From SW-9-67-25 sp964471665 (lineage in GTDB: Archaea > Halobacteriota > Halobacteria > Halobacteriales > Haloarculaceae), in contig CAYYHG010000168.1 in NCBI GenBank assembly GCA_964471665.1, positions 1 to 6,025 on the forward strand: 6,025 bases of DNA, written 5' to 3'. Position numbers and translations under genes: made by a program. The notes below the pieces were generated by a model. It worked only from the letters and a program-made list of their open reading frames with translations. It was not told the origin of the DNA and did no database searches. Below, piece by piece: positions 1 to 5,918 of the stretch (positions within the stretch are counted from its first letter, which is position 1; the number at the start of each line of letters is the position of its first letter).

Positions 1-233
1 AGGCCGTCGCCGGGCAGGACGCCGTCAACCGCGCCCGCGAGTTCGACGACGCCGCGGAAATCGACGGAACGGTTCTCACGAAGGCCGACGCCGACCAGCA
101 GGGCGGGGCGGCAATCTCGATTGCCCACGTGACTGGCGAACCGATCCTCTTTCTGGGGACCGGTCAGGACTACGACGACATCGAAGCGTTCGACCCCGAG
201 CGGATCGTCGACGCGCTGCTCGGCGACGAATAA
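1..233 (+). CDS. ftsY: Signal recognition particle receptor FtsY, C-terminal end (partial)
   Basis: FtsY is the GTPase that docks the SRP-ribosome complex at the membrane so that membrane and secreted proteins are delivered to the Sec translocon. Only the last 76 residues are in the window; the frame opens at base 3 and ends at a TAA at 231-233. What can be seen is the end of the NG GTPase domain: GQDAVNRAREF, then the guanine-specificity motif TKAD (a TKxD box), then DQQGGAAISIAHVTGEPILF, and the closing segment LGTGQDYDDIEAFDPERIVDALLG. The GGAA plus GTGQ..DD..FDP signature separates SRP GTPases from other P-loop proteins. Ffh is the alternative, but Ffh continues into a methionine-rich M domain, whereas this protein stops right after the G domain as FtsY does. 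The N-terminal part lies outside the window. Confidence 0.95.
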   Translation, partial: AVAGQDAVNRAREFDDAAEIDGTVLTKADADQQGGAAISIAHVTGEPILFLGTGQDYDDIEAFDPERIVDALLGDE

Positions 234-244
234 CGCTCTCCTCG

Positions 245-320
245 TACGGACTGGTATAACTGTTTCCAGCGCGACTGCACGTCGTGCAGTCGATCCGGAA
301 ACGACTTACCGCAGTCCGTA
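245..320. repeat. Nested interrupted palindrome (long hairpin) after ftsY
   Basis: Three inverted repeats share nearly the same centre (about base 282). The inner arms CGACTGCACG (272-281) and CGTGCAGTCG (283-292) are perfect. The middle arms are GTTTCC (262-267) and GGAAAC (297-302). The outer arms are TACGGACTG (245-253) and CAGTCCGTA (312-320); GTA/TAC can extend this stem inward past a 2-base bulge. Small asymmetric internal loops separate the stems. As RNA this would fold into one rod of about 76 nt beginning 12 bases after the ftsY stop. It could be a transcription-end structure, a small structured RNA, or a short palindromic mobile repeat. The sequence proves the symmetry but not the role. 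There is no poly-T tract directly after it. Confidence 0.8.
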
Positions 321-402
321 ACACACGGGGAAATGGGATAGTATCGGTCACCCAACAGCACTACTCGACAGAGATTAAACGCCGAGAATTTTTCTACTTC
401 AT

Positions 403-423
403 CCACTTGTAACGGCCAAGTGG
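403..423. promoter_or_regulatory. Small stem-loop, possible operator or terminator
   Basis: A perfect 7-base inverted repeat, CCACTTG (403-409) and CAAGTGG (417-423), encloses a 7-base spacer. It is followed by TAATTTTCCC, so on the plus strand it resembles a weak stem plus T-tract terminator. Equally it lies about 30 bases upstream of the probable TATA element of the membrane-protein gene, where a regulator could bind. The symmetry is certain; the role is a guess. Confidence 0.4.
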
Positions 424-455
424 TAATTTTCCCACACCCTTTGCCGTCTCCAAAG

Positions 456-465
456 CTATTATTAC
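456..465 (+). promoter_or_regulatory. Probable TATA element for the membrane-protein gene
   Basis: The AT-rich run CTATTATTAC is centred about 28 bases before the ATG at 488. This is the spacing expected for an archaeal TATA box driving a leaderless or nearly leaderless transcript. The whole 360-487 stretch is AT-rich, so the exact box is uncertain. Confidence 0.45.
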
Positions 466-487
466 AAAAATAACTGCGGTTTAATAC

Positions 488-1258
488 ATGGCGCGGCCGT
501 TCCGTCTCTTCGAACAGTACGAATTCTTTGGTGTCTTTCTCCCAGGATTTGTGTGTATTCTCCTGTTGTACGGACTCTTTCCGGATGGATTCTCGATCAG
601 CATCGGATTCGCGCTCGTTCCTGCGCTCACTCTGTCGTTCGTCCTTGGGCAGTTGATTCACTTCGTTTCGTTATACTACGAACGCGCCCTGTATTCCCCA
701 CCGGAAGGGGTGAAGTCCAGTAACGACTCGAACATGAATGAGTATCCTCTCCGAACTGAGTTCATTAGCCGCTTCCCTCCCTCCGGTACCTCTGGGTCCC
801 GACTTACGAGCACGCATCAAAACCAGTGCAAGAAAATTCTCGCGAGATCTGAAATCGAATCTGACGCAGGGAACAGTGACCGCGGTGGCGAAGAGGAACC
901 GGAAGAAATGACCAAGGCGGAATTGTACAGGATTGCAACGTCGTATCTCAAAACGCACTCGAACTCGACTCGGTACGAGATCTTCGACTCGGTGTATGCT
1001 TTCAGTCGTAGTATGGCTGTGATCTCCTGGCTCGGTGTGATGACGTATGCTCTTCATCCGTCTGTCTCCAGCCACTTTGCTTTTCAACAGATAAAGTACG
1101 AGGCCCTCTTTCGACAGAATCTCGAAGGGTTCGTCGGGTTTCTCGTTTTTATGACAATTAGTGGTGTCGTTTTTACTCTTAATATGTCTTGGTACCGGAA
1201 TCTTTGTGTCCAGTATCTGATTTCTGATTTCGCCAGTCTCTCGATCGACCACGACTGA
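488..1258 (+). CDS. Four-helix membrane protein of unknown function, low-GC island
   Basis: This 256-residue protein is not recognised with certainty. It begins MARPFRLFEQYEFFGVFLPG. Hydrophobic stretches at about residues 13-32 and 37-62 form an N-terminal helical pair; a polar, charged region (about 65-165, with an EEEPEE acidic run at 135-140) precedes a second pair at about 174-190 and 213-232. The segment RYEIFDSVYAFSRSM (162-176), just before helix three, resembles the F..L..F.RS motif I associate with small uncharacterised prokaryotic membrane proteins that start with an E-Y-(D/E)-F-F-G-x-x-x-P-G segment. That link is from memory and was not checked. The ATG at 488 is the first in frame, with a suitable TATA element upstream. 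The region has much lower G+C (48% in bases 541-600 against 72% in 1981-2040 of aglF) and codons ending in A or T, suggesting acquisition by transfer. It ends 24 bases before the convergent aglF stop. It may be an orphan accessory or defence-type gene, but no partner gene is present. Confidence 0.75.
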   Translation: MARPFRLFEQYEFFGVFLPGFVCILLLYGLFPDGFSISIGFALVPALTLSFVLGQLIHFVSLYYERALYSPPEGVKSSNDSNMNEYPLRTEFISRFPPSGTSGSRLTSTHQNQCKKILARSEIESDAGNSDRGGEEEPEEMTKAELYRIATSYLKTHSNSTRYEIFDSVYAFSRSMAVISWLGVMTYALHPSVSSHFAFQQIKYEALFRQNLEGFVGFLVFMTISGVVFTLNMSWYRNLCVQYLISDFASLSIDHD

Positions 1259-1282
1259 TGAAAAGCACACAGAGCATGAGCA

Positions 1283-2053
1283 TTACTCGGGGTTCGCCTC
1301 GGCGTCTGCCGGTCCGGACCCCTCGCGCTCGAGGCCCGGGTGTTCACCTTCGAGTAGCCGTTCGGCCTCGTCGCGGTCTTCGGGATAGCCCACGTCGACG
1401 CGCCAGCCGTCCATACGGATGGCGTCGATGGTCCGCCCGGAGTGGATCAGGAGGTCGACGGCGTCGCTGATCTCGTACTCGCCGCGGTCCGAGGGCTGGA
1501 CCAGGTGGCAGGCGTGGAAGATCTCGGGTGTGAACGTGTAGAAGCCGGTCATCACGAGGTTCGAGGGCGGGTCGTCGGGCTTCTCGATCACCTCGACGAT
1601 TTCGCCGTACTTGTTGGTGTCACAGACGCCATACCGGGCGGCCTCCTCCCAGGGGACCTCCTCGACAAGGAAAGCGGCGTCGGCACGCTGCTCTTGCTGG
1701 CGGTTCACCACGTCCCGGAGATTCGCCCGGAAGACGTTGTCCCCCAGCATCAACATGAAGTCGTCGTCGATGTGTTGCTCGACGGTCAGCAGGGCGTGGG
1801 CCAGTCCCTGTTGCTCGCGCTGGTGGGCGTAGGTGATCGGGACACCCTCGAACTCGTCGCCGTAGTGTTCGATGATGGTCTCTTTCATGTACCCCACGAC
1901 GACGAGCAACTCGTCGGCGTCCAGTGCTGCGAGTTGCTCGAAACAGTGTGTGAGGATCGGTTTACCCGCAACCTCGACCATCCCCTTGGGCTTGTCGTCG
2001 GTCAGCGGCCGGAGGCGCGTTCCTTCGCCAGCGGCGAGCACGACAGCTTTCAT
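1283..2053 (-). CDS. aglF: UTP--glucose-1-phosphate uridylyltransferase AglF (N-glycosylation)
   Basis: A nucleotidyltransferase of 256 residues that couples a sugar-1-phosphate to UTP, giving UDP-sugar and pyrophosphate in the cytoplasm. In Haloferax volcanii, AglF makes UDP-glucose for the S-layer N-glycan, where it is converted to a hexuronic acid. Visible motifs are the nucleotide-binding loop LAAGEGTRLRP (6-16) with the KPKG lysine (21-24), the metal-binding LMLGDN (101-106, Asp105), VIEKPDDPPSN (155-165), MTGFYTF (168-174), GEYEISDAVDLLI (191-203) and the closing DGWRVDVGYPEDRDEA (215-230). Residues 233-256 are an acidic tail rich in E, G and A, typical of haloarchaeal additions. The ATG at 2053 is chosen because the family always begins at MKAVVLAAG, and a TATA box lies 28 bases before it; the open frame runs further upstream only through antisense DNA. 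No other agl gene is in the window. Family assignment is firm; the exact sugar could differ, since the paralogue Agl11 is similar. Confidence 0.88.
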   Translation of the reverse strand: MKAVVLAAGEGTRLRPLTDDKPKGMVEVAGKPILTHCFEQLAALDADELLVVVGYMKETIIEHYGDEFEGVPITYAHQREQQGLAHALLTVEQHIDDDFMLMLGDNVFRANLRDVVNRQQEQRADAAFLVEEVPWEEAARYGVCDTNKYGEIVEVIEKPDDPPSNLVMTGFYTFTPEIFHACHLVQPSDRGEYEISDAVDLLIHSGRTIDAIRMDGWRVDVGYPEDRDEAERLLEGEHPGLEREGSGPADAEANPE

Positions 2054-2076
2054 GACTCCACAGTCGTCGGTCCCGT

Positions 2077-2086
2077 GATAAAAACG
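2077..2086 (-). promoter_or_regulatory. TATA box of aglF
   Basis: On the minus strand the sequence reads CCAAGCGTTTTTATCACGG. The TTTTTATC core is centred about 28 bases before the aglF ATG, with a purine-containing BRE-like stretch just upstream. The spacing predicts a leaderless mRNA starting at or next to the ATG. It lies in the 89-base gap after the ferredoxin stop codon, so aglF has its own promoter even though the two genes share a strand. Confidence 0.7.
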
Positions 2087-2142
2087 CTTGGAGTCGGTTG
2101 GCCGTCGATATCGCGACGGCGTCGGGATTCCCGGCTCCCCGA

Positions 2143-2466
2143 TCAGCCGCCATCGACGTGCTGGCCCCAGAACCCGTCGTGTTTCGTCACCGTCACGTCG
2201 CCCTCGACGCGCGTCTGGCAGGCCAGGCGGAGTCCGGAATCGGGGTCGTGGGGCGGAAACGAGAGCCGCCGGCGTTCGCTGGAGGTCGGGTCGCCGACCT
2301 CGCCGTCGACTGCTACCGCACACGTCCCGCAGGTGGCCATCCCGTGACAGTTGACGGTGTCGGCCAGGCCGTTGTGGGGCGTCTCGCCGGCGTCGAGGAG
2401 CACGTCCCTGAGAATCGTGCCCTCCTCGCACTCGATCTCGCGGCCGCGGAAGCGAACTGTTGGCAT
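2143..2466 (-). CDS. [2Fe-2S] ferredoxin-like electron carrier
   Basis: A 107-residue soluble protein with the fold signature of [2Fe-2S] ferredoxins. The four cluster ligands are visible: Cys40, Cys46 and Cys49 in NCHGMATCGTC, and Cys83 in RLACQTRV, giving the spacing C-x5-C-x2-C-x33-C. This is the adrenodoxin-type C-x5-C spacing rather than the C-x4-C of plant-type ferredoxins. The N-terminal strand MPTVRFRGREIECEEGTILRD and DGEVGDPTSSERRRLSF between Cys49 and Cys83 also fit. It probably carries electrons between a reductase and an oxidoreductase in the cytoplasm; no partner enzyme is nearby. The start at 2466 is favoured because MPTVRF is the usual first strand; a weak GAAGGA sits about 14 bases before it. 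Unlike the main halophilic ferredoxin, it lacks a long acidic N-terminal insertion. The specific partner cannot be told. Confidence 0.9.
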   Translation of the reverse strand: MPTVRFRGREIECEEGTILRDVLLDAGETPHNGLADTVNCHGMATCGTCAVAVDGEVGDPTSSERRRLSFPPHDPDSGLRLACQTRVEGDVTVTKHDGFWGQHVDGG

Positions 2467-2530
2467 GGTCGGGTGTCCTTCGCGTGGTACTCAATGTCTC
2501 AGTGATTTTCCGTCTTTCCCTCCGCGGTGT

Positions 2531-2572
2531 CGGTCGACCCCCGACGTGTGCCGGTCGACTCCCGACGTGTGC
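2531..2572. repeat. 21-base tandem duplication in the divergent intergenic region
   Basis: Two adjacent copies of a 21-base unit (2531-2551 and 2552-2572) differ at one position: CGGTCGACCCCCGACGTGTG continues as CGGTCGACTCCCGACGTGTG, each ending in C. Each copy contains the palindrome GTCGAC. It lies between the divergent ferredoxin and zinc-binding protein genes. The 21-base period is two helical turns, so paired binding sites on one DNA face are possible. Simple slippage duplication is the plain alternative. Confidence 0.75.
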
Positions 2573-2635
2573 CGCCGACGGCGGCGCCGCCCCTGCTCCG
2601 TCACACAGAAACCCCCACGGGCCCAACAGGCCGAC

Positions 2636-2983
2636 GTGACCGAGCACGACCGATCGGATCCGCCCGGGGGAATCGACGACGTGCCGCAGGTGTCGTGTTC
2701 GCGGTGCAACCGGACCTGGGAGCTGGCGTACGAACTCGACGAGCTACAGGTCGGCAACCGCGCACTCGAGCGGTTCGCGCTCGACCACAGGCGACACACG
2801 GGGCACTTCCCCGACGACATCACGCCCTGGCTGGTCGAGTGCCGGCGCTGTCCCGACGAGGACGCCTTCCTCTCGGAGACGCCGGCGCGCCGCTGGGCCC
2901 GGACCCACGCCCGACACACCGGACACGCCGTCGACCTCTACCCGCCCGACTCGGACCACACAGAACGCGTAGAGCCGACGTAG
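2636..2983 (+). CDS. Small protein with two CxxC...HxxHTGH zinc-binding modules
   Basis: This 115-residue acidic protein is not a named family that I recognise, but two repeated metal-binding units are clear. Unit one has Cys21-SR-Cys24, then 26 residues, then His51-RR-His54-TG-His57. Unit two has Cys69-RR-Cys72, then 18 residues, then His91-AR-His94-TG-His97. The shared HxRHTGH ending and the CxRC beginning point to an internal duplication. Each unit could bind one zinc, making this a haloarchaeal small zinc-finger protein, perhaps for nucleic-acid or protein binding. The start is uncertain: GTG at 2636 is taken because the upstream in-frame sequence runs through the tandem repeat and antisense to the ferredoxin gene. 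An in-frame GTG at about residue 16 is another option. There is no clear TATA box or ribosome-binding site. The gene ends 55 bases before an open start-like ATG of the next gene. Confidence 0.7.
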   Translation: MTEHDRSDPPGGIDDVPQVSCSRCNRTWELAYELDELQVGNRALERFALDHRRHTGHFPDDITPWLVECRRCPDEDAFLSETPARRWARTHARHTGHAVDLYPPDSDHTERVEPT

Positions 2984-3030
2984 GGGATCTGTTCTGTGGC
3001 GCTGTGACTGTGCGCCCCGGTCTCACAGCC

Positions 3031-3049
3031 CGGAACGGTTTATGTTCCG
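3031..3049 (+). promoter_or_regulatory. TATA box inside an inverted repeat, promoter of the DUF3179 gene
   Basis: The sequence CGGAAC (3031-3036), GGTTTAT, GTTCCG (3044-3049) is a perfect 6-base inverted repeat whose spacer and first arm base hold the TATA core TTTATG (3039-3044). The core is about 28 bases before the ATG at 3069, the spacing for a leaderless transcript. A dimeric repressor bound here would block TBP, so an operator is plausible. The promoter call is well supported; the operator is inference. Confidence 0.6.
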
Positions 3050-3068
3050 CAGGCCCGAACCGGCGGGT

Positions 3069-4229
3069 ATGAGGAGGATGGGCCGGCGTCGGTTCCTGCA
3101 GGCGCTGACAGCCGGCGTTGCGGGTGGGACGGCTGGCTGTCTCGGCGGTGCCGACGATTCCGCAGAGTCGAGTCAGACGCCGACAGCGAGCCCGACCGAG
3201 ACACCGACGCCGACGCCGGTCGCCGCGAGCGTCGACGGGACGGAACTGCCGGTCTCGCTCTCGGAGATGCGACAGCCGTTGCCCAGGGATTATATCCCGG
3301 CAGTCGTCGATCCTGCCTTCGGGGACGACTGGAGCGGGCTCGACGCCGACGGCCGGGACCCGACGCTGCCCGCGGACGTGCCGATACTCGGTGTCGAACG
3401 CGACGGTCGCGCCCGCGCGTACCCGCTACGGATACTCGACCACCACGAAATCGTCAACGACGAGTTCGACGGTCCGATCGCAGTCACGTACTGTGTGCTC
3501 TGTGGGAGCGGCGTCGTCTTCGAGCGCCGGGTGGACGGCCGCGTGACCCGCTTTGGCGTCTCGGGCAAACTCTGGCGCTCGGACCTCGTGATGTACGACG
3601 AACTGAGCGACAGCCTCTGGAGTCAGCTCATGGCGACGGCGATCAGGGGTCCCCGGACAGGCGAACGCCTCTCGGTGCTGCCCTCCACCCTGACGACGTG
3701 GGGCGAGTGGCAACGGATCCATCCCGGGACGAAGGTGTTGCTGCCGCCGCCACGGTCCGGGACTGTCCAGGACTACAGCCGGTCGTTCGACTACTTTTCG
3801 CCGAAGTACAGTCACGGGGAGGAGTCACAGCTCGTCGGCCGCGACACCCACGACGGCGAACTCCACCCCAAGACGATGGTCGTCGGGGTGGAGTCCGACG
3901 ACATCGCGCGTGCCTACCCGTTCCAGACTGTGACCGAAGAGGACGTCATACACGACCGGGTGAGTGGCCTGCCGGTCGTGGTGGCGACAGCCCCAGACGA
4001 CACGCTCGTCGCCTACGACCGGCGGGTCGAGGGTGAGGCGGTACAGTTCGAGTCCGACGGCGACCGCTACCTCCGGGCTGGCGGTTCGCGCTGGGAACGC
4101 TCCACCGGCCGGGCGATCGCGGGTCCCCACGAGGGGCGACAGCTCCGACGAGCGAACGACCACCCACCGATGTTCTGGACCGGCTGGTCCGAGTTCAACC
4201 CCGATACCGACGTGTACGGGGCCGAGTGA
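3069..4229 (+). CDS. DUF3179 family lipoprotein, Tat-exported
   Basis: A 386-residue secreted protein whose biochemical role is unknown. The N-terminus has a twin-arginine signal, RRRFLQALTAGVAGG (6-20), and a lipobox TAGC with Cys24 as the lipidation site. It should be exported folded and anchored on the outer membrane face. A Thr/Pro/Glu linker (about 35-52) follows. The rest is DUF3179: RAYPLRILDHHEIVND (116-131), TYCVLCGSGVVFER (140-153, with a C-x2-C pair, Cys142 and Cys145), FGVSGKLWRSDLVMYDE (162-178), SLWSQ (182-186), a second ARAYPF (280-285) and the final MFWTGWSEFNPDTDVYG (368-384). The Cys pair and conserved His residues (125, 126) could bind a metal or redox centre, but no activity is established. 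A longer reading from ATG 3042 is rejected because that ATG lies in the TATA box and would put nine residues before the signal. It shares secretion type with the next gene. Confidence 0.9.
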   Translation: MRRMGRRRFLQALTAGVAGGTAGCLGGADDSAESSQTPTASPTETPTPTPVAASVDGTELPVSLSEMRQPLPRDYIPAVVDPAFGDDWSGLDADGRDPTLPADVPILGVERDGRARAYPLRILDHHEIVNDEFDGPIAVTYCVLCGSGVVFERRVDGRVTRFGVSGKLWRSDLVMYDELSDSLWSQLMATAIRGPRTGERLSVLPSTLTTWGEWQRIHPGTKVLLPPPRSGTVQDYSRSFDYFSPKYSHGEESQLVGRDTHDGELHPKTMVVGVESDDIARAYPFQTVTEEDVIHDRVSGLPVVVATAPDDTLVAYDRRVEGEAVQFESDGDRYLRAGGSRWERSTGRAIAGPHEGRQLRRANDHPPMFWTGWSEFNPDTDVYGAE

Positions 4230-4247
4230 CACTGCGACGGCCGACAG

Positions 4248-4255
4248 TTTCTTTA
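4248..4255 (+). promoter_or_regulatory. TATA element of the DUF4352-like lipoprotein gene
   Basis: TTTCTTTA, centred about 28 bases before the ATG at 4280, lies in the 50-base gap after the DUF3179 gene. The spacing matches the other promoters here and again predicts a leaderless mRNA. It supports the 4280 start over an upstream in-frame GTG overlapping the previous stop codon. Confidence 0.55.
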
Positions 4256-4279
4256 CTTCCATGTGAGTACGGATTTTAC

Positions 4280-4981
4280 ATGCATCGACGCCGACTCCTG
4301 ATCGGCTGTGGGACGCTCCTCTCCGGGACAATGGCGGGCTGTCTCGGGGGCTCCGACTCCGGGGGGGACACGCCGACACCGACGCCGACCGACACGCCGG
4401 TCGAAAAAGAGGTCTCTCTCGAGGACGGGTCGTCGAAACCGACTGCCACGCCGACGGAGACGCCGACTGCCACGCCGACGGAGACGCCGACTGCCACGCC
4501 GACGGAGACGCCGACCCCGACGGCGGCCGGCATCACCCACGAGGTGAACACGCGGTTCACAGTCGGCGAGGGCCAGAACGCAATCAGGTACCGCGTCATC
4601 GAGTACTTCAGAGCCGACGTGATCGGCAGCCAGGCCAACCGAGAAACCGCCAGTGGCACCTTCCTCGTCGTCGTGGTCGAAGTCACCAACCCGCAGGATA
4701 GCCTCATCGGACTGCCCAGAAACGAGTTCCGCGTCAGGTCCGCAGGGACCTGGCACAAGTACAGACAGGACGCCTCGGAGAAAATCGACAGCGACAGCCG
4801 GATCGAGGCGAGGCCGCTGGTGAACGCGTCCATCCGCAGTGGCGCAACTGTGACGGGCGCGGTGGCGTACGACGTCGATCCCGACGACTCCTACCGGATG
4901 TGGATCTTCCCGACCGGGGACGCGAACACGCCCGATCACTTCGTGCCGATCGGGGCGATTTCGGACGTCCGGAGATTGTAG
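4280..4981 (+). CDS. DUF4352-like lipoprotein with Thr-Pro repeat stalk
   Basis: A 233-residue exported protein. The signal is RRRLLIGCGTLLSGTMAGC (3-21), with RRxLL as a Tat-type motif and Cys21 in the lipobox MAGC. Residues 25-82 are a low-complexity stalk of Thr, Pro, Glu and Ala, including three copies of TATPTETP (55-78), likely an extended or O-glycosylated spacer holding the domain off the membrane. From about 92 to 230 it looks like an immunoglobulin-like DUF4352 domain: FTVGEGQNAIRYRVIEY (93-109), GTFLVVVVEVTN (126-137), EFRVRSAG (149-156) and SGATVTGAVAYDVDPDD (187-203). Such domains are often found on surface proteins and may mediate binding; the ligand is unknown. The ATG at 4280 is taken because it places the Arg cluster at the N-terminus and has a correctly spaced TATA box. 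It could be co-expressed with the DUF3179 lipoprotein, but has its own promoter. Confidence 0.85.
   Translation: MHRRRLLIGCGTLLSGTMAGCLGGSDSGGDTPTPTPTDTPVEKEVSLEDGSSKPTATPTETPTATPTETPTATPTETPTPTAAGITHEVNTRFTVGEGQNAIRYRVIEYFRADVIGSQANRETASGTFLVVVVEVTNPQDSLIGLPRNEFRVRSAGTWHKYRQDASEKIDSDSRIEARPLVNASIRSGATVTGAVAYDVDPDDSYRMWIFPTGDANTPDHFVPIGAISDVRRL
4442..4513 (+). repeat. Three perfect 24-base tandem repeats in the lipoprotein stalk
   Basis: The unit ACTGCCACGCCGACGGAGAC continues with GCCG and occurs three times without a mismatch (4442-4465, 4466-4489, 4490-4513). It encodes TATPTETP three times. Identity at every third base shows recent duplication, so copy number, and hence stalk length, may vary between strains. 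The frame is preserved because the unit is a multiple of three. Confidence 0.95.
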
Positions 4982-5062
4982 CGACCGGCGCCGGCGTGTG
5001 ATTGCTGTCAGCCATTACTGATACTGCCGGCCATAACTACGTGGAGATATTCGACCCCACGG

Positions 5063-5918
5063 GAGCCTGTCCGAGAATCTCACTGGGCGCAGTTGACCAG
5101 CAACCAGAGTGACCACGACTCGAGTTTCAGGAAACAAACACTGTTGGGGATTACCTCGCTATCGTCTCTGCCACTGAGTGGCTGTCCGGCTCCTGGCCGG
5201 ACCGCCACAGCTTCAGGAGGTTATGTGTCGCTGAGAACAATGACCACTCCGCCTGTGCCCCCTTCTCACCACGCAGGAGGAACCGATCACATCCGCGTGT
5301 CACATGCTGCCCGAAGACTGCCTCAACAGTCTGATCCCGTTTGCTATAGATGTCTCTACCACGCTGTGTTCTGAGTTTCCGTTCCATACGCTCTTTCGGC
5401 CCGTAGGAGTCCGGGATCCGCCCACGCGGCGGATCCATCTCCCGGAGTTCCTTCCGTCGTTTCCACTCTTTGGTCGTGACGATGAACAACTCGGTCTGAT
5501 CATCGGCTAACTCGGCGTTGGCTTCGCTCCGGTAGCCTGCGTCTCCGATGAGTTTGTCCGGGCGTTGTCCGTTGGTTTCTTCGAACTCTGCAAGCATTGG
5601 CTCCAGTTGTTGAACATCGTTTGCGTCGGTCGTGATAGCCTGTCCAACGAGGATCTGGATAGAACGGCTCTAACCGACCCTCACTGTCGAGGAAGTCTAT
5701 CGTGTCAGAGATGAATCTTTCCAGGCTATCTTCCTCGACCCACTCCGAGAGGTCCTTCGGAAGGAGATGCTGCTGATCTTGATTGTATTCAATAAAATTA
5801 TAACTCATCTGCTTATCTTACTACTGTAAACGGGTTAGAGCTAATAATAATTAACGATATGAATGGTTATTGACAGTCGTGATTTCACGCCGTCGGGTGA
5901 TATTTTTCGGACAGGCTC
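5063..5918 (-). mobile_element. Internally deleted IS1182-like insertion sequence
   Basis: An 856-base element bounded by the perfect 12-base terminal inverted repeats GAGCCTGTCCGA (5063-5074) and TCGGACAGGCTC (5907-5918), which continue less exactly inward (a TCAC block recurs at both ends). It is flanked by the direct repeat ACGG (5059-5062 and 5919-5922), read as a 4-base target duplication. The mismatches between the surrounding inverted repeats fall exactly where a non-palindromic duplication would put them. It carries only a broken transposase gene, so it cannot move by itself but could be mobilised by an intact relative. The exact ends could shift by one or two bases, because CACGGG is also repeated if the ends are placed at AGCC. 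Confidence 0.72.
5151..5808 (-). pseudogene. IS1182-family DDE transposase, deleted and frameshifted
   Basis: This is the remnant of a transposase that would cut and rejoin DNA at the IS ends. The N-terminal piece (from ATG 5808) reads MSYNFIEYNQDQQHLLPKDL, then a DUF772-type segment SEWVEEDSLERFISDTIDFL, and keeps sense to about residue 50 (LEPFY). The C-terminal piece is in another frame: QILVGQAITTDANDVQQLEP, the DDE-core block GDAGYRSEANAEL, then RDQTVEAVFGQ, which contains the likely catalytic glutamate (TVE), RFLLRGEKGAQAEWSLF and ATHNLLKL, ending at TAA 5151-5153. The join lies at about 5655-5660. Relatives are commonly 400-500 residues long, so some 200-250 residues, including the first catalytic aspartate, are gone. 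No product with transposition activity is expected. An AT-rich stretch at 5841-5855 may be its old promoter. Confidence 0.88.

Noticed and set aside
170..661. A 163-codon minus-strand frame across the ftsY end and the hairpin
   Set aside because: Its product is highly charged low-complexity sequence and it overlaps the FtsY coding end and the membrane-protein start.
671..1270. A 199-codon minus-strand frame opposite the membrane protein
   Set aside because: It lacks a promoter and family motifs, while the plus-strand frame gives coherent membrane helices and ends cleanly before aglF.
1442..2347. A 301-codon plus-strand reading frame
   Set aside because: It is antisense to aglF and the ferredoxin gene, both of which have clear family motifs. 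Long antisense frames are expected in GC-rich haloarchaeal DNA, and its protein has no recognisable motif.
1283..2647. A 454-codon reading of the aglF frame
   Set aside because: The extra N-terminal part runs through the ferredoxin gene in another frame. AglF begins at MKAVVLAAG with its own TATA box 28 bases upstream.
3042..3068. Upstream ATG start for the DUF3179 protein
   Set aside because: The ATG is part of the TATA box and would add nine residues before the twin-arginine signal.
4226..4279. GTG start at 4226 for the second lipoprotein
   Set aside because: It overlaps the preceding stop codon, precedes the TATA element and would bury the lipoprotein signal internally.
4442..4513. Possible CRISPR-like array
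   Set aside because: The repeats are directly adjacent with no spacers, are in frame and encode a Thr-Pro stalk.
5093..5374. A 93-codon plus-strand frame at the right end
   Set aside because: It is antisense to the conserved C-terminal half of the transposase.
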